Positions 17,453 through 25,656 of a DNA stretch of 64,000 nt are shown one piece after another. A program made the position numbers and the translations under genes. Under the pieces are notes generated by a model. The model saw only the letters and a list, made by a program, of their open reading frames with translations. It ran no database searches and had not been told where the DNA came from. The stretch is from JACZYA01 sp965247455 (GTDB lineage: Bacteria > Acidobacteriota > Terriglobia > Acidiferrales > 2-02-FULL-67-57): contig CBDFHE010000013.1 in assembly GCA_965247455.1 (NCBI GenBank), positions 1-64,000 of the forward strand, written 5' to 3'. Every line of letters begins with the position of its first letter. Position 1 is the stretch's first letter.

Positions 17453-17474
17453 CCCAGCGGCAGAAGCCGCTGGG
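17453..17474. repeat. intergenic hairpin CCCAGCGGC/GCCGCTGGG
   Basis: Perfect 9-bp arms at 17453-17461 and 17466-17474 with loop AGAA. The same arms, with a different loop, recur at 27362-27383. Part of the 306-bp gap between tldD and ahcY, which holds no gene. Confidence 0.6.
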
Positions 17475-17496
17475 CTGAACTCGTAAAGGCGCTCCC

Positions 17497-17591
17497 TGTC
17501 ATCCTGAGCGCGCAGCGCGAAGGATCTAAGACGCTCGCATGCCTCAAAAGTGAGATTCTTCAGCCCCTAAAAACGGGGCCTCAGAATGACA
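17497..17591. repeat. 95-bp MITE-like palindromic element
   Basis: Begins TGTCATCCTGAG (17497-17508) and ends CTCAGAATGACA (17580-17591); the termini are inverted repeats matching at 11 of 12 positions. The interior has short palindromes (GAGCGCGCAGCGCG) and no coding capacity. A 56-bp relative with ends TGTCATTCCGAG/CTCGGAATAACA lies at 63073-63128. Fills the tldD-ahcY gap with the hairpin at 17453. Confidence 0.65.
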
Positions 17592-17612
17592 ACAAAAGAG
17601 TATCTACCCAGG

Positions 17613-18887
17613 CTAGGTGCCCTCGGTCCAGGAAGCCAGGTACTTCTCCTGCTCGGGGGTGAGCTTGTCGATGGCGATTCCCATGGCCTCCAGCTTCAGG
17701 CGGGCCACCTGCTTGTCAATTTCAACCGGAACGGAATAGACCTTCTTTTCCAGCTTCTCGACGTTCTTGGCGAGGTGCTCGATCGAGAGCGCCTGGTTGG
17801 CAAAGCTCATGTCCATCACCGAGGCCGGGTGGCCTTCGGCGGCGGCCAGGTTGACCAGGCGGCCTTCGCCCAGCAGGTAGAGCTTGCGGCCGTCCTTCAA
17901 GAGGTACTCGTCCACGTTGTCGCGGGTGGGGCGCTTGCTGGAACACAACTTCTCCAGCGCCGGGATGTCAATCTCAACGTTGAAGTGGCCGGAGTTGGCC
18001 AGCACCGCACCGTTCTTCATCACCTCAAAGTGCTCGCCCCGCAGAACGTCGCGGTCGCCGGTGGCGGTGACGAAGATGTCGCCGACTTTGGCCGCTTCCG
18101 CCATCGGCATGACGCGGAAGCCGTCCATCGCCGCTTCCAGCGCCCGGGTGGGTTCCACTTCGGTGACGATGACGCTGGCGCCCAAGCCGCGCGCGCGGCT
18201 GGCGATGCCACGGCTGCACCAGCCGTAGCCGGCGACTACAACATTCGACCCGGCCAGCAGGATGTTGGTGGCGCGAATGATGCCGTCAATGGTGGACTGC
18301 CCCGTCCCGTAACGGTTGTCAAAGAGATGCTTGGTGTGGGCGTCGTTGATGGCGATGACCGGATAGCCCAGCACGCCTTCCTTGGCCATGCTGTGCAAGC
18401 GAATGACGCCGGTGGTGGTTTCCTCGGTGCCGCCGCGCAGGCCCGCCAGCGCATCTTTGCGCTTGGTGTGGGCCACCGTCACCAGGTCGCACCCGTCGTC
18501 CATGGTGAAGTGGGACTTGGTATCGAGCGCGGCGTTGATGTGAGCGTAGTAGCTGTCGCTGTCCTCGCCCCGAATGGCATAGACCGGAATGCCGTAGTCG
18601 TGCACCAGAGAAGCAGCGTTGTCGTCCTGGGTACTGAGCGGGTTGGAGGCACACAGCACCACCTCAGCGCCGCCATCGCGCAGTGTGGTCATCAGATTGG
18701 AAGTCTCGGTGGTGACGTGCAGGCAGGCGGCGATGCGCATGCCCTTGAGCGGCTTTTCCTTCAGAAATCGCTGCCGGATGAGATTGAGCACCGGCATCTG
18801 CTGCGCGGCCCACTCGATGCGAACCTTGCCGCGCTCAGCCAGCGCCGCGTCCTTAATGTCCGAACTGATCCGGAGTGTGGTAGCCAT
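17613..18887 (-). CDS. ahcY: adenosylhomocysteinase
   Basis: Reversibly hydrolyses S-adenosylhomocysteine to adenosine and homocysteine, clearing the by-product of methylation. 424 residues with CLHVTTETSNLMTTLRDGGA near the N-terminus, FDNRYGTGQSTIDGI, and the NAD-binding VVAGYGWCSRGIASRARGLG. The C-terminus carries the family lysine and tyrosine in the segment near KLTPEQEKYLASW. The start has AGGAAGGAG upstream. It follows metK by 82 bp on the same strand, linking both ends of the SAM cycle. I looked for a SAH riboswitch in the 82-bp gap and saw none. Confidence 0.97.
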   Translation of the reverse strand: MATTLRISSDIKDAALAERGKVRIEWAAQQMPVLNLIRQRFLKEKPLKGMRIAACLHVTTETSNLMTTLRDGGAEVVLCASNPLSTQDDNAASLVHDYGIPVYAIRGEDSDSYYAHINAALDTKSHFTMDDGCDLVTVAHTKRKDALAGLRGGTEETTTGVIRLHSMAKEGVLGYPVIAINDAHTKHLFDNRYGTGQSTIDGIIRATNILLAGSNVVVAGYGWCSRGIASRARGLGASVIVTEVEPTRALEAAMDGFRVMPMAEAAKVGDIFVTATGDRDVLRGEHFEVMKNGAVLANSGHFNVEIDIPALEKLCSSKRPTRDNVDEYLLKDGRKLYLLGEGRLVNLAAAEGHPASVMDMSFANQALSIEHLAKNVEKLEKKVYSVPVEIDKQVARLKLEAMGIAIDKLTPEQEKYLASWTEGT

Positions 18888-18969
18888 CAGTGCTCCTTCC
18901 TAGGTAAAAAGTGTTGAGTCAAAGCCGGCCGAACCTCTTGCCATTTCCCAACCGAGGGAATCGAGCGGT

Positions 18970-20145
18970 CTAGCGCTTGACAGTGGCGTGGTCGAGACCC
19001 GCAGCCTGGCGCAGGGCTTCGGCCTTGTCCGCCCGCTCCCAGGTGAACTCCGGTTCGGAGCGGCCGAAGTGGCCGTAGGCAGCGGTCTTGCGGTAGATGG
19101 GCCGCAGCAGATCGAGCGCTTCGATAATGCCGCGCGGGGTCAGAGGGAAGTGCTCGCGCACCATGCTCACCAACTGTTCCTCCTCCAGCGCGCCGGTGCC
19201 GAAGGTTTCCACCATCACCGAGACCGGCTCGGCCACGCCGATGGCGTAGGCCAACTGCATTTCCACCCGCCGGGCCAATCCGGCGGCCACCAAGTTCTTG
19301 GCGATGTAGCGCGCCATGTAGGAAGCAGAGCGGTCCACCTTGGTCGGGTCTTTGCCGGAGAAGGCGCCGCCGCCGTGGTGGCCGGCGCCGCCGTAGGTGT
19401 CCATGATGATTTTGCGCCCGGTCAATCCGCAGTCGCCGTGCGGCCCTCCGATCACAAAGCGGCCGGTGGGATTGATGTGATACTGGGTATTCCTGTCCAG
19501 CATCTCTTCCGGGATGGCGGCGCGGATGACTTTTTCGAGAATACCTTCGCGCAGGGTCTCGATCTTGACTGAGTCGGTGTGGTGGGAGGCAATCACCACA
19601 GCGTCCACCCGCACGGGACGCTCCCCTTCATACTCAACCGTGACTTGCGACTTGCCGTCGGGGCGAAGGAAATCGAGGGAGCCGTCGCGGCGGCAGCGAG
19701 CCAACTGCTGCGTGAGGCCATGAGCGAGAGTGATGGGCAGGGGCATGAGCGAATCGGTTTCGTCGCAGGCCATGCCGAACATCAGGCCCTGATCGCCGGC
19801 GCCGCCCGTGTCCACTCCCATGGAGATGTCGGGCGACTGCTCTTTGACCGTGACCAGCACGGCGCAACCGTCGGCGTCGAAGCCGCAGTGGGGATCGGTG
19901 TAACCGATAGCGCGGATGGTCTCGCGGGCAACAGTGGGAAAATCGACGTAGGTACTGGTGGTGATTTCACCCGCGACCAGAACCATGCCGGTGGTTACCA
20001 GGGTTTCGCACGCCACCCGTCCGGCGGGGTCGCGCTCCAACACGGCGTCGAGGACGGCGTCGGAGATTTGATCGCTGACTTTGTCGGGATGGCCTTCGGT
20101 CACTGACTCGGAAGTAAAAAGATACCGTCGAGCTGCTGTACTCAT
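18970..20145 (-). CDS. metK: S-adenosylmethionine synthetase
   Basis: Makes SAM from methionine and ATP. 391 residues from the ATG at 20145 (MSTAARRYLF), chosen because GGAGGCGG precedes it; the reading frame stays open far upstream but without homology. Motifs: TEGHPDKVSDQISDAVLDA, GAGDQGLMFG, and GGAGHHGGGAFSGKDPTKVD with the phosphate-binding loop. First gene of the metK-ahcY pair, read from a good promoter at 20215-20243. Confidence 0.97.
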   Translation of the reverse strand: MSTAARRYLFTSESVTEGHPDKVSDQISDAVLDAVLERDPAGRVACETLVTTGMVLVAGEITTSTYVDFPTVARETIRAIGYTDPHCGFDADGCAVLVTVKEQSPDISMGVDTGGAGDQGLMFGMACDETDSLMPLPITLAHGLTQQLARCRRDGSLDFLRPDGKSQVTVEYEGERPVRVDAVVIASHHTDSVKIETLREGILEKVIRAAIPEEMLDRNTQYHINPTGRFVIGGPHGDCGLTGRKIIMDTYGGAGHHGGGAFSGKDPTKVDRSASYMARYIAKNLVAAGLARRVEMQLAYAIGVAEPVSVMVETFGTGALEEEQLVSMVREHFPLTPRGIIEALDLLRPIYRKTAAYGHFGRSEPEFTWERADKAEALRQAAGLDHATVKR

Positions 20146-20214
20146 TCCGCCTCCAGATAAATGCTTAATGAAAACATACCCCTGCGCACAAAACCCCCCA
20201 CAAGAGATTGCGCC

Positions 20215-20243
20215 ACCGTAGCACAGCCGCTCAGAGGAGTCAA
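20215..20243 (-). promoter_or_regulatory. predicted sigma70 promoter of metK-ahcY
   Basis: Minus-strand TTGACT (20243-20238), 17-bp spacer, TACGGT (20220-20215), leaving a leader of roughly 60 nt before metK. No SAM riboswitch fold is evident in that short leader. Confidence 0.5.
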
Positions 20244-20272
20244 TTGCGCAGCAAACAATGCTCTTCCCTTTC

Positions 20273-21422
20273 TTACTTCCTTCTATTGGCGATTTCGTCT
20301 TGCGGATAAGGCGGAGGCACCAGACCGTCACGGCGGGCCACCAGGTAGGCATGAATCAGGGGGTCCAGGTCGCCGTCCAGCACCGCATCCACGTCGCCGC
20401 GTTCCATTTTGGTACGGTTGTCCTTGACCAAACGGTAAGGGTGCAGGACATAGGAGCGAATCTGGCTGCCGAAGCTGATGTCGGACTTGGTGGCCTCCAG
20501 CTTGCGCGCCGCTTCCATGCGTTTGTCCAATTCGTGCTGGTAGAGCCGGGAACGCAGGATCTTCAGGGCCATGGAACGGTTCTTGTGCTGGGAGCGCTCG
20601 TTCTGGCACTGGGCCACAATCCCGGTGGGAAGGTGGGTCATGCGGACGGCGGAGTCGGTGACGTTGACGTGCTGGCCGCCGGCGCCGCTAGACCGATAGG
20701 TATCGATGCGCAAATCTTCCTCCCGAATCTCCACCGCGATCTGATCGTCCACCTCCGGGGTGACGAACACGGAAGCGAAGGAAGTGTGGCGGCGGGCGGC
20801 CTGATCGAAGGGCGAGATGCGCACCAGGCGGTGGACGCCGATTTCGGAGGTCAGCAAGCCGAAAGCGTTTTCGCCCGCGATTTCCACTGTGGCCGACTTG
20901 ATCCCGGCTTCCTCCCCCGCCTGGATGTCGGTGATGGAGGTGGCAAACCCCTTGCGCTCGGCCCAGCGCAGGTACATGCGCAGCAGCATTTCCGCCCAAT
21001 CCTGTGACTCGGTGCCGCCGGCGCCGGGGTGAATGGTGACAAGAGCATTGCGGTGGTCGTGGGCGCCGGAGAGAAGCGTTTCGATTTCCAACTCATCCAC
21101 TTCAACGCGCAAACTGCTGAGCTCAGCCGCAAAGTCGTCGGCCACCGATTCGCCTTCGTGCGACAGCTCCAGCAGGGCTTCCAGGTCGCTCAGGTGGCGC
21201 TCCAGCTTCTTTTCGGTTCCGAGCATCCGATCTAAATACTTGCGCCGTTGCAAGAGCCGCTGGGCATTTTCTGGATCGTTCCAAACATTGGGCTGGTTGA
21301 CTTTTCGGTCAAGCTCGGCGAGCTCGGCACCCAGGCGGGAAGGGTCAAAGATAGCTCCGCAATTCTTGGGCGCGAGCCCGGATGCGCTCAAACTGCTGTT
21401 CTAGTTCTTCCATCATCTGCAT
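20273..21422 (-). CDS. prfB: peptide chain release factor 2, made by programmed +1 frameshift
   Basis: Terminates translation at UAA and UGA. The gene is in two frames. A 25-codon first frame starts at 21422 (MQMMEELEQQFERIRARAQ...SYL) behind AGGGAGG and stops at an in-frame UGA (21347-21345). The second frame continues DPSRLGAELAELDRK to 20273. The junction is CTT TGA C, the classic RF2 autoregulatory slip site, with an SD-like GGAG just upstream. The combined product is about 382 residues, slightly longer than E. coli RF2. The anticodon-like SPF tripeptide is near residue 204 and the catalytic GGQ (SGAGGQHVN) near 247. Its first 35 nt overlap the end of lnt. Confidence 0.96.
21341..21356 (-). 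promoter_or_regulatory. programmed +1 ribosomal frameshift site in prfB
   Basis: On the minus strand the sequence reads CGGAGCTATCTTTGAC. CTT is the P-site codon, TGA (21347-21345) the in-frame stop, and the following C gives the poor UGAC termination context. GGAG sits a few nucleotides before CTT, as the stimulatory internal SD does in known prfB genes. Low RF2 lets ribosomes slip to GAC (Asp) and make more RF2. Confidence 0.93.
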
Positions 21423-22974
21423 CGCTGCCTCCCTCCACGGCCGTTATCCAAAACTTGCGCGCCAGCGCAGTCACCACCACAAAGGTGCACAGGGCGGCAA
21501 ACCAATCGCCGTAGCGCACATAAAAGCTTTGCTGGCTGCGGTGCCCGAAGCGCGCCCGCAGCACCGTCCGTTCCTGCTCCGGGGCGCGCGCCACCACCCG
21601 GCCCAAGGGGTCTACCACCGCGGTGACGCCGGTGTTGGTGGCTCGCAACAGAAACCGCCGCGTCTCCACCGCCCGCACCCGCGCCATGTTCAGGTGCTGC
21701 GCGGCCGCCGAGGAGCGCCCGAACCAACCGTCGTTGGAGATGTTCACCAACACGGTGGCGCCGCCTTGCACGAACCCGCGCACCAAGCCGGGGAAGATGG
21801 CCTCGTAGCAAATGAAGACCGCCAAGCGATCCTGCCCAGTGGGCAATACCACCGGGCCGCGGCCGGGCCGAAAGTCGCTGACCTCAGCCACCAAAGAACC
21901 GGTCAGCCCGAGCAGGTTCCTGATCGGCAAGTACTCGCCGAAGGGCACCAGATGAATTTTATCATACTGCCCGACGAACCCTCCTGTGGGCGAGAGCAGA
22001 ACGGCGCTGTTGTAAGGGTGAGGCGGGCCGTCGCCCTCCGAACGGTAGTCCACAATCCCCGCCAGTAAATAGCTGCGCGTGCCCTGCGCCAACTGGAGCA
22101 GGCGGGCGCGCAGGACCGGATCGCGGTGGAAATAGAACGGCACCGGGACTTCCGGCCAGACCAGCAGGGAGGGCTGTGCAGCGGCCTGGTGTTGCACAGC
22201 CTCTCGTGAAAGCTGCTCCAGCGCGAGCAACTCGTCGGGATGGTTCCGCAGCCAGGCCGGGTCGAACTCTTGCAGCTGAGGCAGGTTCGGCTGCACCAAG
22301 ACCGCCTGCTCAGGAGCGGCGACGGGAGGGAGGCGAAGACCCCACCCGTATGTCACCCCCAGCACAGCCGCGACCACTGCCAGCAGCCAGAGTTGGCGAC
22401 GGGCGGGCGCCAGCCAATAGGAAGCTACCACCGCGTTCGTCGCCGCCACCAGAAACGAGACGCCGTAGATGCCCGCATAAGTAGCGGGCTGAATCCATCC
22501 GACGTGAGGCGCCACCGCGTAGCCGAGCAGATTCCAGGGAAAGCCGCCGAAAATCAGGAAGGTGCGGAGCCACTCCAACGCCACCCACGCGAAGGGAAAC
22601 AGGAAGAGCGCCAGCAGTTGCCAGCGCTGCGCCAGCTCCCCCACCAGTAAAGCGAACAGCCCCAGGAAAGCAGCAAACGCCAAAACAAACAGCAGCAGGA
22701 TGCCGCCGGCCGCAGCGACGGACAGACGGCCGAAGACATGCATAACGTCGTAAATCCAGTAGCAGGATCCCGCGAAGAACACCACTCCGGCCAGGTAGCC
22801 ATAAAGAAACAGCCGCAGCCGGCCCCACCGGTGCACGCAAACCGCGAACAGCGGCGCCAGCGCCACCCAGGCCAGCCAACTCAAATGCAACGAGGGGAAA
22901 ATAGCGACCAGGAGAACTCCCGTGAGCAGAGAGCACAGAAACGGATGACGCAGGGGGGAGAGGAAAGCAGGCAT
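21388..22974 (-). CDS. lnt: apolipoprotein N-acyltransferase
   Basis: Adds the third acyl chain to the N-terminal cysteine of outer-membrane lipoproteins; inner-membrane enzyme of diderm bacteria. 528 residues: about six N-terminal membrane segments (residues 1-200), then a carbon-nitrogen hydrolase domain. The catalytic triad is visible as Glu in LLVWPEVPVPF (about 273), Lys in YDKIHLVPFGEYLP (about 338) and Cys in VFICYEAIFP (about 388). Its ATG shares one base with the stop of the SPOR gene upstream (TGATG), and its 3' end overlaps the prfB start by 35 nt. Confidence 0.96.
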   Translation of the reverse strand: MPAFLSPLRHPFLCSLLTGVLLVAIFPSLHLSWLAWVALAPLFAVCVHRWGRLRLFLYGYLAGVVFFAGSCYWIYDVMHVFGRLSVAAAGGILLLFVLAFAAFLGLFALLVGELAQRWQLLALFLFPFAWVALEWLRTFLIFGGFPWNLLGYAVAPHVGWIQPATYAGIYGVSFLVAATNAVVASYWLAPARRQLWLLAVVAAVLGVTYGWGLRLPPVAAPEQAVLVQPNLPQLQEFDPAWLRNHPDELLALEQLSREAVQHQAAAQPSLLVWPEVPVPFYFHRDPVLRARLLQLAQGTRSYLLAGIVDYRSEGDGPPHPYNSAVLLSPTGGFVGQYDKIHLVPFGEYLPIRNLLGLTGSLVAEVSDFRPGRGPVVLPTGQDRLAVFICYEAIFPGLVRGFVQGGATVLVNISNDGWFGRSSAAAQHLNMARVRAVETRRFLLRATNTGVTAVVDPLGRVVARAPEQERTVLRARFGHRSQQSFYVRYGDWFAALCTFVVVTALARKFWITAVEGGSDADDGRTRTAV

Positions 22975-23549
22975 CAGCGGCGGAGAATCTGACGGAATCC
23001 CTGCGCTTCCAGGCGCTTCTGGGCGGCATCGGCCAGCTCGGCGCTCTCAAAAGGCCCCACCCGCACACGGTGGAGGCGATCTTTGCTGGGAGCCTGAATG
23101 ACGACCGGGAAACCAAGCTTGAGCAGCCTTTGCGCCAGGCTGCGGGCCTGCACCTCCTCGGCGAAGGCTCCCACTTGAAGATAAATCGGCTTCGTGGGAG
23201 CCGCAGGGGGCTTGGTGGCCGGCTTGCGGAGCGTAGTGGCCGTCTTGGTCGCCGGAGAAGTAGCTTTGGGTTTGGGCTTGGGCGGCAGGGTCTCCTTGGG
23301 CTGCTTACCCTCTACCCGGTCGTAGAAGGTGAGGTCGCCGGGAGCGGCGGCCTGGCCGGCCTTCTGCTCAGCTTTGTCGGGGGATGCGGATGTCTTGGCG
23401 GCCAGGGAAGCATGAGCGCGGTCCCGGCCCAGGACGAACCCCAGGGTAAAAAACACCGCGCACAGGAGAACGACGGCAAAGAACACCCCGAGCAGGTGCC
23501 GCTGTTCCAGCACAATCTCGTAGTGGCCTGCCTTTTCCCCTCTTGCCAT
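22974..23549 (-). CDS. membrane-anchored SPOR-domain protein
   Basis: 191 residues. A short cytoplasmic N-terminus, one membrane segment (about residues 19-42, LLGVFFAVVLLCAVFFTLGF), a Pro/Lys/Ala-rich periplasmic linker, and a C-terminal SPOR domain (from IYLQVGAFAEEVQARSLAQ to the end, with VRVGPFESAELADAA). SPOR domains bind denuded peptidoglycan at division septa, so a septal role like FtsN/DedD is plausible but unproven. It lies between the slipin gene and lnt in a tightly packed operon. Confidence 0.88.
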   Translation of the reverse strand: MARGEKAGHYEIVLEQRHLLGVFFAVVLLCAVFFTLGFVLGRDRAHASLAAKTSASPDKAEQKAGQAAAPGDLTFYDRVEGKQPKETLPPKPKPKATSPATKTATTLRKPATKPPAAPTKPIYLQVGAFAEEVQARSLAQRLLKLGFPVVIQAPSKDRLHRVRVGPFESAELADAAQKRLEAQGFRQILRR

Positions 23550-23566
23550 CGCGCGACCCCGGGCGG

Positions 23567-24331
23567 TTATTTCCCCTTATTTTTCCCTTTCGACCCGAGC
23601 CAGCCGCTGATGAGATCCACCGGCACCGGGAAGACGATGGTGGTGTTCCGTTCCACGCCGATTTCCGTCAGGGTCTGCAAGTAACGCAACTGGATGGAAA
23701 TCGGCTGCTCGGCCAGCTTTTTGGCGGCGTTGGCCAACTGCGCGGAGGCCTGGAACTCGCCTTCGGCGTGGATGATCTTGGCGCGGCGTTCGCGCTCGGC
23801 CTCGGCCTGCTTGGCGATGGCGCGGCGCATCTCCTCGGGAAGGTCCACGGCCTTGACTTGCACCATGGACACCTTGATGCCCCAGGGATCGGTCTGCTCG
23901 TCGAGGATTTCCTGCAAGCGCGCGTTGACCTTCTCGCGCCGCGAGAGCAAGTCGTCGAGCTCCACCTGTCCGAGGACGTCGCGCAGAGTGAGCTGCGCCA
24001 GTTGCGAGGTGGCGTAGAGATAGTTCTCAATCACCTGGATGGCCCGGTTCGGGTCTACCACCCGGAAGTAGGCCACGGCGTTGACGCGCACGGTGACGTT
24101 GTCGCGGGTGATGATGTCCTGCGGAGGCACGTCCAGAGTGATGATACGCAGGGAGATGCGCAGGAGGCGGTCAATCGGCCACCAGATCCAGATCAGGCCC
24201 GGCCCTTTGGGCTGCGGACGCATGCGGCCCAAGCGAAGGATCACTCCCCGTTCCCATTCGTTGAGGATCTTCAGGCAGTTGATGGCCCAAAAAATCGCAA
24301 GAACTACGATAACCAAAAGTGAAAGTGGCAT
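23567..24331 (-). CDS. slipin / stomatin-family SPFH membrane protein
   Basis: 254 residues. One N-terminal membrane segment (MPLSLLVIVVLAIFWAI), then the SPFH/band-7 domain: ILNEWERGVILRLGRM, TLDVPPQDIITRDNVTVRVN, and the coiled region with EAERERRAKIIHAEGE. Typical prokaryotic stomatin. It pairs with the upstream NfeD protein: stop and start share one base (TAATG). Slipin-NfeD operons are widespread and linked to membrane microdomains and membrane protein quality control; no specific substrate can be read here. Confidence 0.93.
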   Translation of the reverse strand: MPLSLLVIVVLAIFWAINCLKILNEWERGVILRLGRMRPQPKGPGLIWIWWPIDRLLRISLRIITLDVPPQDIITRDNVTVRVNAVAYFRVVDPNRAIQVIENYLYATSQLAQLTLRDVLGQVELDDLLSRREKVNARLQEILDEQTDPWGIKVSMVQVKAVDLPEEMRRAIAKQAEAERERRAKIIHAEGEFQASAQLANAAKKLAEQPISIQLRYLQTLTEIGVERNTTIVFPVPVDLISGWLGSKGKNKGK

Positions 24332-25656
24332 TACGTTTGCTCCTTTCCGGCACTTGGACCGGCCTCTAAGCTGCCCGCGTGCGGCTCAACCTGTAGCAAC
24401 AGCCCCTGCGCCTTGACCACGCGCACCTGCTGGCCCACGGGAATCTTCTGCGAAGCGGTGGCGCGCCACAACTCGCCCACCACCAGGATCAAACCTTTTT
24501 TACCCTCTTCGATTTTCTGCCGGACTTCGCCGATCTCCCCCACCAGCCCTTCCCGGCCGGTGGCCACGCGCCAGCCCCGCGAGCGCAGCACCGAGCGCAA
24601 GAGCAGGACGGTAATCACCGCAAAGGGAATGGCGACCGCGAACGCAAGGTCCATGCGCACGCGCATCTCCGGGATGGGCGGCGCCTCAATCATCATCATC
24701 GCACCCAGCACCATGGAGATCACACCGCCCACCGCCAGCACCCCGTGGCTCACGTACATCGCCTCCAGAATGAAGAGTGCCATCGCCAGAATAATCAGCA
24801 GCACCCCGGCGTAGTTGACCGGCAGCAGATTAATAGCGAACAACGCCAGAATCAGGCAAATCCCTCCGACCACCCCAAAGATAATAAAACCCGGCTGGGT
24901 GAATTCAATGTATAACCCCAGGATGCCAAACACCAGCAACAAAAAAGCGATGTTGGGGTCGACCAGCCGGCTGAGGAAGCGCTGCCGGCCGGTCATCTCC
25001 CAGGGCTCGACCTCACCGGACGCCAGCTCGAGCGTGTGCTCGCTGCCGTCGAAGCGCTGGATGCTCTCCTGGTGGAAGCGTTCAAAGATCTGCTGGCGCG
25101 ATTCTACCACCGCATCGATGAGGCCTTCCTTCAACGCTTCCTCGTCGGTGAACGACTTGGCTTCAGTGACCGCCAGCTCAGCCAGCTCCGGGCTGCGGCC
25201 GCGCTTGGAAGTATAACTGCGCAGGTAAGCGGCGGCATCGTTGGTGATCTTCTTCTTCATCGTCTCAGGTATTTCTGCACCACCCATGGCTACGGGCGAA
25301 GCGGCGCCGGTGGTGGTTCCCGGAGCCATCACTGCCAGGTCAGCCGCCATCAGAATGAAGAAGCCGGCGGAGGCGGCCCGGCTGCCGGTGGGGGCCACGT
25401 ACACAATCACCGGGACGCGCGAGGAAGTGATGCGGTCAACAATCTTGCGCATCGATGTTTGCAGGCCGCCGGGGGTGTTGATAATAATCAACACAGCGTC
25501 GGCCTTCGTCTGCTCGGCATGGTCGATACCTGCCAGCACATACTCGGCAGACACCGGATGGATGATTTCGTTGAGCGTGATTTCCACCACCTGCGCGCCC
25601 GCCGCCCAGGGAAAGAGAACCGCCAGCAGCAGTAGTAGAACTGAGCCGCGTTTCAT
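24331..25656 (-). CDS. nfeD: NfeD-family membrane serine protease (long form)
   Basis: 441 residues with signal peptide (1-21, cleaved near AAGAQ), a periplasmic ClpP-class protease domain (about 25-230), several membrane segments (about 240-360), and a C-terminal OB-fold (about 375-435). The nucleophile serine is in TGSRAASAGFFILMAAD and a candidate general-base lysine in the following helical region (EIPETMKKKITNDAA). Matches the NfeD-1b long form known to cleave stomatin. Stop overlaps slipin start by one base; its own start overlaps the TPR gene upstream by 4 nt. Confidence 0.93.
   Translation of the reverse strand: MKRGSVLLLLLAVLFPWAAGAQVVEITLNEIIHPVSAEYVLAGIDHAEQTKADAVLIIINTPGGLQTSMRKIVDRITSSRVPVIVYVAPTGSRAASAGFFILMAADLAVMAPGTTTGAASPVAMGGAEIPETMKKKITNDAAAYLRSYTSKRGRSPELAELAVTEAKSFTDEEALKEGLIDAVVESRQQIFERFHQESIQRFDGSEHTLELASGEVEPWEMTGRQRFLSRLVDPNIAFLLLVFGILGLYIEFTQPGFIIFGVVGGICLILALFAINLLPVNYAGVLLIILAMALFILEAMYVSHGVLAVGGVISMVLGAMMMIEAPPIPEMRVRMDLAFAVAIPFAVITVLLLRSVLRSRGWRVATGREGLVGEIGEVRQKIEEGKKGLILVVGELWRATASQKIPVGQQVRVVKAQGLLLQVEPHAGSLEAGPSAGKEQT

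Noticed and set aside
18888..20272. SAM or SAH riboswitch upstream of metK or ahcY
   Set aside because: Leaders are short and lack the conserved cores I know for these classes.
21392..21422. A separate 25-codon leader peptide gene upstream of RF2
   Set aside because: The CTTTGAC junction and in-register continuation match the known prfB recoding site, so it is the N-terminus of RF2.
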